A stretch of DNA of 64,000 bases from Bettongia penicillata ogilbyi (GCA_023548195.1 JAJHZJ010000008.1:3868215-3932214); one strand, 5' to 3'. Numbered from the stretch's first letter, positions 9,276 through 21,210 are shown. Numbers and translations are program-made. Notes: generated from the letters alone by a model not told the origin.

Positions 9276-11241
9276 AAACAGTTCTTTGCTAACACATCAG
9301 CTACAAGACCTTTTGGGGTTGTGAACTGAGGACATTTTTTAAAATTGCAGCATAAGGGACTGTTATATTCCATGTGATATAAAAATAATAAGGCTTTCAC
9401 TGTAAAACACACATTTGCTTTATCTCCTTTCTGCATCTTCTGACTATAAGACCTTTTTTGACCAAAAATTTAGCCTTCTCATTCAAAATAATTTCATCCT
9501 CAAAATCTCCAACTTTTTCTCCTTTGCATTTCTTTATTTAAAAACCTCATTCTCTGATTTTTTCCTCCATATCACTTATGTTGAAAAAAAAGTAATTTTC
9601 TTAGGAGTTTTTTTAAAGATTTCCCAAGTAAAAGGCGTACTGGTGATATTTGTACTCAATATTGGAGGCAGCCTTCCCCCCCACCTCCCACGTGGTTGAC
9701 TTCTTTATGTAGACATTTTGTTTAAAATGCTGCGGATGTGTATAGAGAGCCTAATTCTGGGTACAAATTATGTTTTCTTCTACTGTCTCTTCTATAATCA
9801 GTGTTCTCATGAAATGTTTCATCTTTCTGTCTTAGCTAAAAGCAGTCGTGTGGTTTTTGAGAGATACATGTTGTCATTCATTTAAGGGAAAGTTTATACT
9901 GTCAGCTGAAGTTTATGCTCGTTGGCATTCTTGAATGTAAATCTCCGATAATGAGAAGGAAGAGACATCATTATAAAGTAGCTGTTAAGATGACATTATC
10001 TGCTCCTCTTGGCTGCCTCTCTGTTTTGCCAAGCTCTAATGCTTGGGTCAGTTGAATATTTTTAGAATTGGGAAATGTCTTTAGAAAAACACAAGTTGAT
10101 GCCAGATCAACAAATCTGTGTACTCTCTTGACTCTTCTAGATGTTCTGGTATTTGAAGGTCAGTGAAAACAAACTGAACAGTTTTACTGTAAAGCATTAT
10201 TGCTCTTTTATGGATTTCATATGTGTGTGTGTGTGTGTATGTGTATTCCACATATTGGAAATCTCTATTGGGTTTTGACCTGGGTATGTGAATGTGAACA
10301 TAATATAATTGCCTTGCCTTCTTTGGTTGTATTTTGTGGATCCTTTCAGTTCTTAAACTTTTAAAAAGATTAATTTCAAGAAAATTCTTGTTTCAAGGGG
10401 TCCAAAAAAGACAATTTTCAGTAGAAAATTGAGCTACCACTTGGTATGAAATTTGTAAGGTGAGTCATTTAACTGCTTCCCTTTATTTTTTATCTGTAAA
10501 ATGATTGCATATGGTTTATCTTTGGTGGAGATGGTGGGCGGAATATTAAAATAACAATGTAATTAATGACATTGCTTAAGAAATGCTTTGAATTATTCAG
10601 ATCCAGTTTTCTAGTAGATTTGCACATTCAAAATGTTGCTTCCTCCTGTCCCAGAAAAGAGAGACCCAATACATTTGCTTCCTTATGACCTTGGTCCTAA
10701 ATTCTTCACAGATTTTCCTATAGTTGTTGATGTTACCATTGGTGTATATTCTGGGGAAAGACAGGATAGTTCCTCCTACCTATGTTTTTTTTTTTTGGAG
10801 GAGGGCTCTCCAGGCAGTTGGAGTTAAGTGACTTGCCCAAGGTCACACCCTATGTTTTCTTATAAAGTTATTCCTGGACTTGTTAAATGCTGAGGATATT
10901 CACTTTCTACCAAACGCAAGAAGATAGTTCATACTTGCATTATGGTGCTCCCATTTGTAATTGCCATTTTATATTCAATCCTCAGGGTTCTTGGTAATGA
11001 TCAGTTTTTTTTAAAAAGAAGTGTTGAAAGAAAAATTCATTTTGAGCATTAATTTCCATTTTGCTGTTTAGTCATGGTGCAAACAGGAGACAAGAAGAGC
11101 TAAATAGGTTATATCCTCATGCCAGTGACAGAATTATCCTAGAGTTGAAAATCCAACCACACCCTTAAAGCTAAAGAGGAGTCATATTTCAGTAATGAAG
11201 AAAATGTTGTGTATATTAAAAAAAAATCTGCTATTAACATA
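9276..11241. other. Mostly unassigned DNA with minor repeats
   Basis: No gene seen. A (TG)n-rich stretch lies at 10219-10245. A short inverted SINE fragment ('agttaagtgacttgcccaag') lies at 10790-10850. The remainder is AT-rich and unplaced. Confidence 0.45.
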
Positions 11242-11484
11242 ACGTCTGAGCAGCTAAATGATTCATTGGATAGAGTGCCAAAGACCTGGGTTCAAATTTG
11301 ACCTCAGACACTTACTAGCTGTGTGACCTTGGCAAGTCACTTTACTCAGTTTGCCTCAGTTTCCTCATCTATAAAATGAGTTGGCGAAGGAAATGGCAAA
11401 TTTCTCCAGTATCTTTGCCAAGAAAATCCTAAGTGGGGTCATGAAGAATCAGACATAACTGAAATGACTGAACAGCAACACGAA
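11242..11484 (+). mobile_element. MAR1-type SINE, full length with TSD
   Basis: tRNA-like head ('cagctaaatgattcattgga', box B near 'gggttcaaatttgacc'), core ('cagtttcctcatctataaaa', 'ggaaatggcaaa') and a tail 'agacataactgaaatgactg' like that of RTE/BovB LINEs. The 9-mer 'attaacata' at 11233-11241 recurs at 11485-11493 as a target-site duplication. Confidence 0.85.
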
Positions 11485-11534
11485 ATTAACATATCTCATG
11501 TACACCCTCTTTTCTCCTCTGATGTGAAACAGAT

Positions 11535-12160
11535 CCTCCCCCACCTCACACATGGACATCTGGAATAGCCTCCAGGGTGCTCCTCCTGCCTCAAGTTCCT
11601 CCTATTCCGGTCCACACACCGCTCAACTATCAGGGTGATCTTTCTCAAGGACATGTCCTAAAGTGCATGTCTGACCATGTCCGAAACTCCAGAGATTCTC
11701 TTTTACTCCCAGGGTCGCATGTACAATCTTTTTTGGCCTTTAAAGTTCCCTCCTACCTTACTAGTATTCCTACACTTGAATCCCCTCCATATCCTGTGCC
11801 ATCCAATGACAGTGACCTCCTTGCCATTCCTTATCGAAGGCTTTCAATCTCCTGCCTCTGCATGTCCACTGGCTATCCCCCTTGCCTGGAATTTTGTCCC
11901 TCCTTCTCTGTCCTTCCTGGCCACCATGGCCTCTTACAAGTCCCAGTTAAAATTGTGCCCTTCTACAAGAAACCTTTCCTGCCCCACCGCCCTGCTCGTC
12001 TACCTTTCATTTACCTTGTATATGTTTGGCTTGCTAATTGTTTCCTTTCCTAGATTACAAGCTCCTTGAGGGCAGGGACTGTTTTTCTTTTTTTATCCAG
12101 TGTGTAGCATGGTGCCTGGCACATAGTAGATGCTTAATCAATGCTTGTTGACTTAATAAA
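11535..12160 (+). mobile_element. L2 LINE 3' portion
   Basis: Contains the L2 landmarks 'gtgcatgtctgaccatgtcc', 'ccttgcctggaattttgtcc', 'acaagctccttgagggcagg' and the terminus 'atggtgcctggcacatagta' followed by 'atgcttaatcaatgcttgtt'. Earlier parts correspond to the end of the L2 reverse-transcriptase ORF, now broken. A 158-codon open frame here is not in the ORF2 frame and is a chance ORF. Confidence 0.85.
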
Positions 12161-12229
12161 GAATCAGAAATCATGATGGAAACATGACTTTCATTAGCAT
12201 GACTTTTCAGTTGTTCAATGCAGTTCAGT

Positions 12230-12345
12230 AAGAGATACACATGAGCAATATATTATATAATATGATTAGTATCATTAGAATAATATATATTAATTAATAT
12301 AGTATCTATAATGTAATTAATATATTAATACTTAATGGCTCCAAC
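12230..12345. repeat. AT-rich low-complexity tract
   Basis: Nearly pure A/T with repeated 'attaatat' motifs, partly self-complementary ('atatattaattaatat'). Confidence 0.7.
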
Positions 12346-12404
12346 AATGCTGTTCATCATCAATTCAGTCTGCAGCCCTTATTGATAACCTTCCATAAAT
12401 CTTT

Positions 12405-12960
12405 CTTTATTTTTTAAAATTTTATTTATTTTTAGTTGACAACAATGAGTTCCACAAGCTTTTGAGTTCCAAATTTTCTTCCCCTTCCCTTTTGAAGAAT
12501 GTAATAATAGTCCTGTGTTGTAACTTACTTGATGTTGGCAATTGTGTAATCATTGACCAAAGTTATCTTTGTCAATCCATATATTGAGGACAATATTTTA
12601 AAAATACGTGATACTCCTACTAGAGAGGAACCTTTAAAGCTATATTTTGCCCTAGTGAGTTGATGCTTTTAAAAGAAAAACTTATTAAATTAAATTTTTC
12701 AATGACAGACTTCCTTCTGAATCATCTTCTACTTCCTTTACAGAAAAAAACCAACCAAACCCTTGCAACAAATATGCATAGTCAAGCAAAATAAATTCCC
12801 ACATTGGCCATGTCCAAAACCCATATATCTTAATTTGCCCTTGAACCCATCACTTCTCTAAAAGGATGTAGGCAGCATGTTTCACCATTGGTCTTCTGGA
12901 AACCTCTACGGTTGATCATTGTGTTGATTAGAGTTCTTAACAAAATTTTTGGAATTAGAT
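12405..12960 (-). mobile_element. L1 3'-UTR-like fragment
   Basis: On plus, 'tttatttatttttagttgac' and 'ttttgagttccaaattttct' match the poly(A)-proximal part of marsupial L1 in antisense, as at 49860-49890. The right part (12740-12960, 'ttgcaacaaatatgcatagt', 'cattggccatgtccaaaa') parallels 18750-18830. Orientation and end are approximate. Confidence 0.55.
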
Positions 12961-14828
12961 GCATTTAAAAATATTCAACCAACAAAGATTAGAGGATCTT
13001 GTATCTTAATATTTTTGAATAATTTGTCCATGCAGAAATCAACACGTTCGATAGTGAAGACGCTTCCCATAGACTGTTACTTGTGAAAGCCTATTTTTCC
13101 CTTCCCGTTATCATCAAAGTTATCCTTAACACATGTGTATTTCATTCTCATAAAGATTTTATAGAGATGAGAAAGTAGGTTGATCATCATTTTATAACAT
13201 AATTTTTAATTTTTTCCCTCTAGTTACTCAGTATCTTCTCTTGTTTCAGTATCCTGGAAGTGTGCTCTTTGATACTTTCATTGTGTTTTGAGGGTATAGC
13301 TATGAAACTCTTTTTTCCCCACCTTTCCAAAACAACTTGCTGAATGCAAAGAACTTTCCTGGCCTGAAACCAGCAGCTACAAGGGATGAGTCTTGGGAGT
13401 TCTCCCCGTGAGCTGCAAAACTAAGTTAAAGCTAAGACATTTCCCCTTAGCTCTGGCAACTAAATTGTAATCCTATTTCATAATATAAAAGACAAGCAGT
13501 ACCAGGCCCTGGAAACAGCCACACGAGCATGTCTTAGTTGTAGCGCCCTTCCGGTGGCTCTGTAATGGCAGTTGATGGCTGGGTGGAAGCTGGGCTGAGT
13601 AAATTCAGGACCTGGCCCGGCAGGTGCTTAATGACTTCAGTGTGGGTTTTTAATCTCCTGCCCAAAGAGTTATCTTACTTGTCCAGACAAGCTGTTCCCC
13701 ACTACAGGAGGTGTGGGAAAATTAACACTGCCAGAACAACCAGAGGCAGGGAAAAAAAGGGGGGGGGTACTGAAGTTTAAAATGAATTACCTTAATATTT
13801 AATTTAGTGCAGCTCTGCAGAGGTCCAACTTTAAATCTCTGTAGTGTGTAAGGGGAGTCCAGCACCTTTCCAAAAAGGAGAAAAGAAAACAGAATTGGAG
13901 AAATATACAAAGCGCAGCTATCTTTAATGTTGGAATTAACTCTTGGGAAACCTGAAACACTGGATGTAATAAAATGTTGACATCAGTTTCATTCAGCATA
14001 CAGTAACCCTGGTGTATAAGGACATCTTTGGCACCAAAGGAAATCAGGAAAATAAAAGCAGCAGTCATCAGAATTTGAAGGAACCCGCTGATTATTTCCA
14101 TCTGTACATTTTACAGACCCCTTGCAAAAATCAGAAACCCAGGATTCAAGCTGGAGAGTAAGTATATTGAACCGTGGAATATGTTCTGTTGTTAGAGAAA
14201 TCCAAAGTAAATGGGCATAAATCCTTCTTTAAAAGTTCTGAAATATGACAATTGTTTCCTTATGAGCAAAAGTCCATTTGTTAAAAATGCTGTTACATTT
14301 GAATAATTGACTGATTTTTATGCCTCATGTGAAACGTTAAGGACCATAACTGTATTTCTTTTCCATACATTTATTTCTTTCTGAATGATATTTTATTTTC
14401 AAATTAACAGCCCTGGACTTTGGAATTGTTTTTGCTGTTATTATATTATGGTGGAAAGGTCAGTGAGTTGCATACCTGACATGAAATAGACAGAAATTGT
14501 TTCTTAAATGGTCCTTTTGGGAAGACCTCCATTTGGACCAATAGGAGAAAAATGACTGGACTATGACTTTGAGACCATTCTGTTTTCTCCCCAAAGAACT
14601 TTATTTTTTTTAAAATTTAAATTGTAGTGTATTTTAAGTAACAAATTGATGTATTATTGTCCCTTAGCTGAAGCAAAGGGGAGAAGTATTCACCACTGAT
14701 GAGCTCTGTCTTCTGTGTTTATCTGTTAGCAAGAAGTACTTTTGGATAAATATACATTGATTATTGATGATTTAGGTATTATACTTAGCAAATTGACTTA
14801 GTAACATGAGCAAACAGCTACATTTCCC
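12961..14828. other. Unassigned, possibly unique DNA
   Basis: No repeat recognised over 1.87 kb. The segment 13470-13760 is GC-richer and more complex than its surroundings, which could mean a conserved element, but there is no open frame with splice signals that I would support. A G run lies at 13760-13767. Confidence 0.4.
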
Positions 14829-15023
14829 CAGGGATGGGGAACCTATAGTCTAAAGGCCACATGTTACGTACTAGGTCCTCAAGTGTGGCCCTTTGACTGA
14901 ATCCAAACTTCACAGAGCTAATCCCTTTAATAAAAGGATTTGTTCTGTAAAACTTGGACTCACTCAAAACGCTGCACCCAAGGACCTAGAAGGCCACACA
15001 AGGCCACAGGTTCCCTATCCCTG
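14829..15023 (+). mobile_element. hAT-type MITE with terminal inverted repeats
   Basis: Left end 'cagggatggggaacct' pairs with right end 'aggttccctatccctg' (one mismatch in 16). The interior carries further inverted blocks around 'ggccacatgt' and 'aaggccacaca'. At 195 bp it is a complete non-autonomous element. It resembles the marsupial OposCharlie-type hAT family, but I cannot confirm the name. A clear 8-bp TSD was not found. Confidence 0.7.
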
Positions 15024-16950
15024 CCCCGGATTTTCATGAGAGTCACTCAGCTGGACATAGGAAAGGGATGCAATGATCAGTCTTTAGAGAGGAAACTGAA
15101 AAGATAAGTTATATGTGGGAGTATTTTAAGTGTTTTTCTTTCACTCTTTAAAAAATAAAGTGTAGGGAATTGTGTTATTCAGAGTCCTAGGGTCAGAGCT
15201 GAAAAGCTCTGTTTGTAGAAAATACAGATCTCTGTGTTGATAGTTTGTGCCTGGTGGATAATAATTTCATGTCAATTGATTCACCTTTATTAGAGGTGAA
15301 TTTATGTATGTTAAGAGAGTCTATGGTAACTAGAAATCGACTATTGCATTGAACACTGTAACTTAAGATAAAAATGGGACTGATATGAGATTTTTAGATA
15401 AAGTACGTTCCATCTTCTATTTTAGATAAATGCAAGGCTTCTTGAAGAATACATGAGAATGCTGTAGCATTAGAAATACAACTTGGTAGAAATATCATTT
15501 TAGCCTAAAATAGCAACTAATCGCAGATTGCAAAAGTCAGACAATTATCAATTCTCATTAAGATTTTTCTTATCCAGCACATATGGAAGGTTGTTTATAA
15601 ACAGCTTTTTAAAAATGTGCGTGTAAATTTAGGATAATATTTGGCAATACTTGGCCAGCTTGGCATTGCCAAGAGTCTCCATCCTTTATACTTGTTTGGA
15701 ATAGTTTCTTGGATATGATCTACACTGTGTATGAGATTTGCTCTTTTCCCGCTAGCCCTGCAAGCTTAATGACTCTCAGAAACTCTTTCCTTTTTTGTAA
15801 AGAAAAATTCACAGACTAATTCACCACAGAGGACTTAGAATTATGAAGATGGGGGAAGGTCGGGAATCTTAAAATTCACTGCTAGGACATTCAGGCATTG
15901 GTGTTAGCAAACAGACAATAATTGGAATGGGTAGGTATATTTATATTTTGTAATTAAAGCATATGTCTGAATTTCTTGAACTGTGCTTGCTGCTAATCTC
16001 AGACTAGCGCTTTTCATTTCAATTACTCAATGAGTCAGATTTTCTCCTTTTATTTGTTACTCCCTGGGAATAAGTTGAATATATTGAAAAGTTTCATTTA
16101 ATGCTTTTGGTCACTGGGGTCCTATTTGGTGAATTAATGCTTCAGTACATTAAATAGGGCCCTAATGGCCTACAACACTTAATCCAATGTGCAAATGTGT
16201 CCTTTTTGAGGAAAACAGCTTATGGGTATTGGAGAATCTGGCTCTGTATTTATGGAGTACATTAATGGTTATAGCCATAAAATATATGCTATGGGAATCT
16301 AGACCAGAATACATTTAAGAAGTTTATACAATTGTCTCAGTGGGTATCTTGACTCACTTTTCAGTGTAGCAGTGGGTCTGGGGCCTCAAGAGGGAATTCT
16401 GGGAGAATTCTCCTGAGATGGTCATTTGCCCCAGATCTCCTGGGAGCATCTCAAAGAAATGTGGTGGTGGAAGCCTCAGGGGGTTTTGATGCAGACCTGT
16501 GTTCATAGGGACTGTCAGGCATTTAGAACCAGCCCATCTGAAAACCAGGCATTCCTGGGCTGGCTGGCTGCCAAATTAGGCTAACCTCAGTCCCCACTCA
16601 GATTTGAAATTAGTGATAAAAGTGCATCAGGGTTTGAGCTCCTGGATTCACTGGCCTAGGAGTAGCCACTCTGTGCTAATTGCTACTGGCTAATTGTAGT
16701 TAATAGTGGGGGTGATACATGTGAGATTAGCTGGCATGGATCCTGTGGCATCTTGCATGTCAGAATATAATAGAGTGTTTTAGCCATTAGGGAAAAAAGA
16801 AAATTTCCTGGAAGTGTTAGTAGAAAAATATTTTGTCTTTTTATATAGGACATATGTGACCTGTCTTCAACGTGCATGGCTGTCTACAGCTGAATCTATT
16901 TAGTCAAGTTGGACATGATATTACACGTATGAGACTACCCTGTGCTCTAC
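15024..16950. other. Unassigned, possibly unique DNA
   Basis: No repeat or gene recognised. 15940-16230 has long non-repetitive AT-rich stretches with 'attactcaatgagtcag' and 'gaattaatgcttcagtac', which could be conserved non-coding sequence; only an alignment would tell. Confidence 0.4.
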
Positions 16951-16954
16951 ATTT

Positions 16955-17130
16955 AGCTAAGCAGTTAGCAAATAGCTATTGGAGTTCTACTGTGTGCTGA
17001 ATACTTGAAAGGTTATTTGGGATGGGGAAGGGGAGAAAAGGAAAAGACGTAGGAAAGAAATATAAAACATACATCTTGTACTTAAGGAGTTTTCAATCTA
17101 ATGAGGAAATAAGACTAACATGCATGCACA
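16955..17130 (-). mobile_element. L2 3' end fragment, diverged
   Basis: 'gttctactgtgtgctgaata' and 'aaggagttttcaatctaatg' fit the inverted L2 3' terminus. Decay is heavy. Confidence 0.45.
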
Positions 17131-17429
17131 TGAGTACAAGAGAGTATATATAGAAATGCTAAATCGTGTGGTACCAATCAGGAGTGTAGAAATTCAAATA
17201 AGAGAGAGATAAGCAAGAAAGAGGACCCCCCTTCCTCTTCCAAGGATCCTAACCCTACCTATATGTTCTTAATTTCATCTTTAACTTTGCTCTCATGAAT
17301 CTTCATCTATCAATGCACCCTTTTAAAAAATGTTTGGATCTGGGATTTTATTAACATGGGAAAATACTAGTAGAAAATCTCCTTCCATTGATGCAGACTA
17401 GCAAGTTAGCTGTAACTTAAATGAGTTTT

Positions 17430-17562
17430 AAGAAAGTTGCCTGAGTTGTTGAGAGATTAAGTGACCTTCCTGTGATCACATAGTGAGTATGATTTATAGG
17501 GAAGTTGGGAATCAGGTCTTGCTGACCCCAAGGTCAGCCTTCAGTCCACTAGGCTGTTCTTT
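17430..17562 (-). mobile_element. MIR-like SINE fragment
   Basis: 'agagattaagtgaccttcct', 'gatcacatagtgagtatg' and 'ccttcagtccactaggctg' are an inverted MIR core and tRNA-like head. Confidence 0.55.
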
Positions 17563-18006
17563 GATAAATTCAGTGTTTCCTTTTCTGTATCACCTTCCTT
17601 TCCAATCAATGCCTATAAACACACTTAAATCTCTCCTACTTTCTCTTGACCCTGTAGCCCTCCTAAGCCATGGTCCTATTTTGCTCATTTCATTCAGATA
17701 TCAAATTTCTCTAGAATGGGTTTTCAATTTCTCACCTTCCACTCTCACCCCTTTGCACTCAATTGTCTATCTCTGCTACCAGGGTACTTTCTCTACTCTT
17801 GCTTTCCTAATTGCTCACTGCAAAAGCTTTTTCTCTTTCCTCATTATCCATAACTTTTGGGTTGCGTTGGCAACTACTGCCTTCTTTTGGAAACTTTCTC
17901 CTCTACTGCCTTGTTTGATGCCCTTGGCTCCTGATTTTCATCTGCTCCTTCTTCAATGCTCCTCCTTCTTGACTGACTTCATTAATTTTCCCATCCTCTA
18001 AATGTA
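17563..18006 (+). mobile_element. L2 LINE ORF-derived fragment (segment 1)
   Basis: Sequence around 17800-18000 follows the L2 reverse-transcriptase region ('tgctcactgcaaaagctttt', 'ctggctcctgattttcatct'-like positions). It appears continuous with 18301-18690 and 19141-19440, separated by later insertions. A 172-codon plus-strand frame crosses it by chance. Confidence 0.6.
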
Positions 18007-18034
18007 AACATGACTTAGGGTAGGGGTTATTAAG

Positions 18035-18035
<1 letters not shown>

Positions 18036-18122
<87 letters not shown>

Positions 18123-18172
18123 AGAGACAAAGAGAGAGAATGAGAGACAAAGAGAAAGAGAGGGAGGGAAGG
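18036..18172 (+). repeat. Compound (TG)n(AG)n microsatellite
   Basis: About 15 TG units pass directly into about 26 AG units to 18119, then an imperfect AG/GGA tail. Open frames here encode only Val/Cys and Arg/Glu repeats and are artefacts. Confidence 0.95.
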
Positions 18173-18174
18173 AG

Positions 18175-18300
18175 AATGACCCCTTTGGTAATCTGCTGAA
18201 GCCTTTGGACCACTTCTCAGAATAATGTTTCGAAATACATAAAAATATGTATGATTAAAAAGGAAACCAATTGAAATAATTATCAAATTAAAAAAAAATA
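18175..18300 (-). mobile_element. hAT-like element fragment
   Basis: 'gctgaagcctttggacc', 'ttctcagaataatgtttcg' and 'aaaaaggaaaccaattgaaa' match the same family as 39838-40035 and the host transposon at 4909-8092. It interrupts the L2 copy. Confidence 0.6.
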
Positions 18301-18690
18301 GCTCACAGACCTATAACCCTGAACTAAAAGCTCAGTCCTATCTCCTCAGCTTTTTTCTCTGTCAGAAGCATCAATATCAATGTGTGATCTCTTCAGCTTG
18401 AAAGATTCCCACATCTGTATCTTTAGAATCAGCCTGTTTTCTGAGTGTTATAATTCCCCATTTCTGTCTCCTAGATGTTTCTGCTTGGACTTCATCATGC
18501 CAGACTCAGCATGTCTATAAACAAACTCATCAACTATCCCCACAAAACAGCTCCTCTTCCAAACTCTGTATCCTTCTCCCAGTTCCCTAGGTTCAAAACT
18601 TTGGAGAAATCTTTAACTACTTCTTTCTGAGCTTCTAAATTTTACCTCTCACTAAGATCTGTTCCTTTCTTTCCCCTTTAAGATAAAACT
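18301..18690 (+). mobile_element. L2 LINE fragment (segment 2)
   Basis: 'gacctataaccctgaactaa', 'gactcagcatgtctataaac' and 'ttcccaggttcaaaact'-like positions correspond to the L2 RT region between segments 1 and 3. Confidence 0.6.
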
Positions 18691-19140
18691 TTTCTTTTCA
18701 ATTAAAAATTTCCTCCTCTTTCCCTCTTTCTCCTTCAAATTGAGGTAAAAACAAAGCAAAGCAAAACCCTTGTAATAAATAAGCATATTCAATCTAAACA
18801 AGTTCCCATATCAGCTATGTCCAAAAATGTATATCTCATTCTGCAGCTTTAATGTATTATTTCTCTCTCTCAGGAGGGTGACTAATATTCTTCATTATCC
18901 ACTTACTGAAAACTTGGTTGCTCATGAAACTGATCAGGATTCTTAAATCTTTCAAATTTATTTGTCTGTTCCATGTCATTGTTATAGAATAAATCATTCT
19001 ATTTCTGTTCACTCTACCCTGCATCAGTTCAAACAAGTCTTTCCAACTGTTAGTACTTCTTTTGTAATGCCTTGTATCCATATAATTTTTACATCCTGTT
19101 TTGACTAACACATCTCTGGTTCACACTTCCCCTTATTGTT
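18691..19140 (-). mobile_element. L1 3'-end fragment inserted in L2
   Basis: Antisense L1-type 3' region: 'tgtaataaataagcatattc', 'tgcatcagttcaaacaagtc' and 'ccaactgttagtacttc'. The last two parallel 'cagttcatataagtctatcc' in the L1 at 47938-48876. L2 sequence resumes at about 19141. Confidence 0.55.
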
Positions 19141-19440
19141 GTAATAACCCTAATTGGGTCCCCTTACTTCTAGTTTCTCTCCTTTACAACCTATGCTACA
19201 TAAGGATCCTAGATAAACCTTCTTAAAACTTACTCCATACATTCCAGTCCTCTACTTAAAATGAACAAAACTTCCTTGATGCCATAAAGTTTCCAAAATA
19301 AAATCCAAACTCCTTAGCCTGCCACTTAGGATCCTTCACAGTTTAATTCCAGTCTCCCTTTCTTAACTTTCCAAGAAACTGCCCAAGTCCCATTTTCTCA
19401 ATGAAGCCTTTTGCTCATAGCACATAGTGAGTTCTTTTTG
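19141..19440 (+). mobile_element. L2 LINE fragment (segment 3)
   Basis: 'gcctgccacttaggatcctt' and 'cagtttaattccagtctccc' correspond to the L2 ORF2 C-terminal region. Confidence 0.6.
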
Positions 19441-19454
19441 ATAGTATCTAGATT

Positions 19455-19632
19455 TAAAGATGAAGGGGAGTTTGGATGCCAGGGAATGAAACAACTTCAT
19501 TTTACATATGAGGAATCTGAGACATGAGGAGGTTAAGTAAATTGCTCAGGATCACACAGCTAGTGAGTATCTGATACAGGCTTCAAGCTCATTTCTTTCT
19601 GACTCTGAGTCACTACTATACTCAGCAGCTCC
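19455..19632 (-). mobile_element. MIR/WSINE-like SINE
   Basis: 'cattttacatatgaggaatc', 'gatcacacagctagtgag' and 'gactctgagtcactactata' are inverted core and head. A short L2 3'-end piece follows at 19640-19775 ('cttccaatagattataagct'). Confidence 0.65.
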
Positions 19633-19782
19633 AAAGTCGAATTTTTGCTTTGTATCACAATTTTGATACTTATTGTATATTGCCATAAATTTTTATTTAT
19701 CTTCTTAGAGATATACCCTATCTCTTCCAATAGATTATAAGCTTTTTGTTAACAAGGGATATATCATAAAAGTCTCAGTTTT

Positions 19783-20630
19783 AAGCAACCATTTGGACCA
19801 CCCTGTAACTGATTAGAAATTTGTCTATACAACCTCCACTTGAAGATGTCTAGTGATGGGGATTGGAGCAGCTAGATAGTACCATAGTTCATAGAGTATA
19901 CTTTCTCCCTGAGTTGAAATTTGGCCTCACTTACTAGCTGTGTGACCCTGGGCAAGTCCCTTTACCTTGTTTGCCTTAGTTTTCTCCTCTGTAATAGGCT
20001 GGAGAAGAAAATGGCAAATTACTCCAGTATTTTTGCCAAGAAAACCCCAAATGGGTTCATAAGGAGTTGGATGCAACTTAACAACAAAACAAAGTGATGG
20101 AGAAGTCAATACATCTCAACATAGCCCATTTCACTTTCATCTTCAGGCACTTTGTTCCTTCTCTCGAACAGAAATTTGCCTTCCTGAAACTTTCCTAGTT
20201 TTGCCCCTAGTTTTGAGTATTACAATGAAACAAAAGGTCAACTCTTCTTTATTAGCACTTATGATTCATTCATATTGCACAATTTGACTCTCCATTTCCC
20301 AGGCTACTTTGTTTCCAATTCCTTGTGACCAACAAAAAATGCTCATTCTGTGCCTTTAGTGTGGCCTCATTTTACGTGAACATATTGTACTGTGACTCAA
20401 ATTGGTTGTATGGTCCACTGAGGCTGTCAGGGACTTATACATAAGGATATCATTTCCCTTTCAGACTGTAGTTGAATAATTAATTAAAAAAAAACCCAAA
20501 CAACCAGGTGCAAGAACTCATAGTTATCTTCATACAGCTGATTTTGTTAATTTTTCTAGACTGTTGAGATCTTTTTGGATCTTGAGCCTTCTGTCCAACC
20601 AGTGGTATCTGGTAAATGTTAACAGTTGCC
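19783..20630. mobile_element. L3/CR1-like LINE remnant, interrupted by MAR1
   Basis: The two halves join across the MAR1: 'caacctccacttgaagatgt' before, then 'cccatttcactttcatcttc', 'ccctagttttgagtattac' and 'gttgagatctttttggatct' after. These match the decayed L3/CR1 3' region as in 28540-28960. Strand left open. Confidence 0.5.
19860..20092 (+). mobile_element. MAR1-type SINE with TSD
   Basis: Head 'gagcagctagatagtacc', box-B region 'gagttgaaatttggcc', core 'ttactagctgtgtgaccct' and tail 'gagttggatgcaacttaaca'. Target-site duplication 'agtgatgg' at 19852-19859 and 20093-20100. It is younger than the L3 it splits. Confidence 0.85.
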
Positions 20631-20715
20631 TCTGAGACGTAATTTTAAGTTTAATCTGCATCATTGGCAGTTTCTTTTCTGTCATTTTCTTAAGTATGAC
20701 TTTAGAAAATTAAGA

Positions 20716-21210
20716 GAACAATAAATCAAGCCCCAGTTTGTAGTGTTTATTGATTTGAACACTGAAAACTGAACAAACAAGGTGCCTGCTGGAGCTGGCT
20801 TCAAGACTTTGCTGCATCTATCATAGTAACAGCATCTTTTAACTATACATCAACTCTGAATTTCATAAGCATTTCCTCTTTGCTTTCATCCTGTCCTTGA
20901 CAAAATGTCAAGCAGCACAAGATGGAACTCTTTGGCATTCTAGGCTGACTGGACATATTCTTCTCCACTGTTTGGGTTTGGTCGATGTAAGGTTCGAAAA
21001 TCCAGTCAACTACACTAGCATCCTTCTCATAGAACTCCATCTTCTTTTCTTGTGAATGTGAGAGACTTTGTCAGATGGCTGGCTGGTTGAAATTCAACTG
21101 TCCTTTGTCGGTGACATTGTACAGATCTACCTGGATAGTAATACTGCCTGTCTCCTCTCCCCCTTCCCATCTCCTTCCAGCCAAACAAAACAGGAAATGA
21201 AGTTAGTTTG
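20716..21210 (-). pseudogene. Possible processed pseudogene, gene not identified
   Basis: On minus, a 65-codon frame runs 21040 to 20843 (from 'MEFYEKDASVVDWIFEPYID' to a C-terminus 'MLMKFRVDV'), followed by a short 3' UTR and AATAAA (plus 'tttatt' at 20746-20751). Upstream in the same frame, 'DLYNVTDKGQLNF' runs into one stop before the Met, as if a longer frame had acquired a stop. No introns and no clear poly(A) tail or TSD. I do not recognise the protein. A chance ORF or an LTR remains possible. Confidence 0.35.

Noticed and set aside
11577..12069. Overlapping plus-strand frames of 158 and 130 codons
   Set aside because: They cross an L2 3' region in frames other than its ORF2; no protein family is recognisable.
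17483..18001. 172-codon plus-strand frame
   Set aside because: Pyrimidine-rich L2 sequence gives a Leu/Ser/Phe-rich chance frame that also runs through an adjoining inverted SINE.
17903..18286. Long frames of Leu-Ser, His-Thr and Arg-Glu repeats
   Set aside because: Translation of the (TG)n(AG)n microsatellite.
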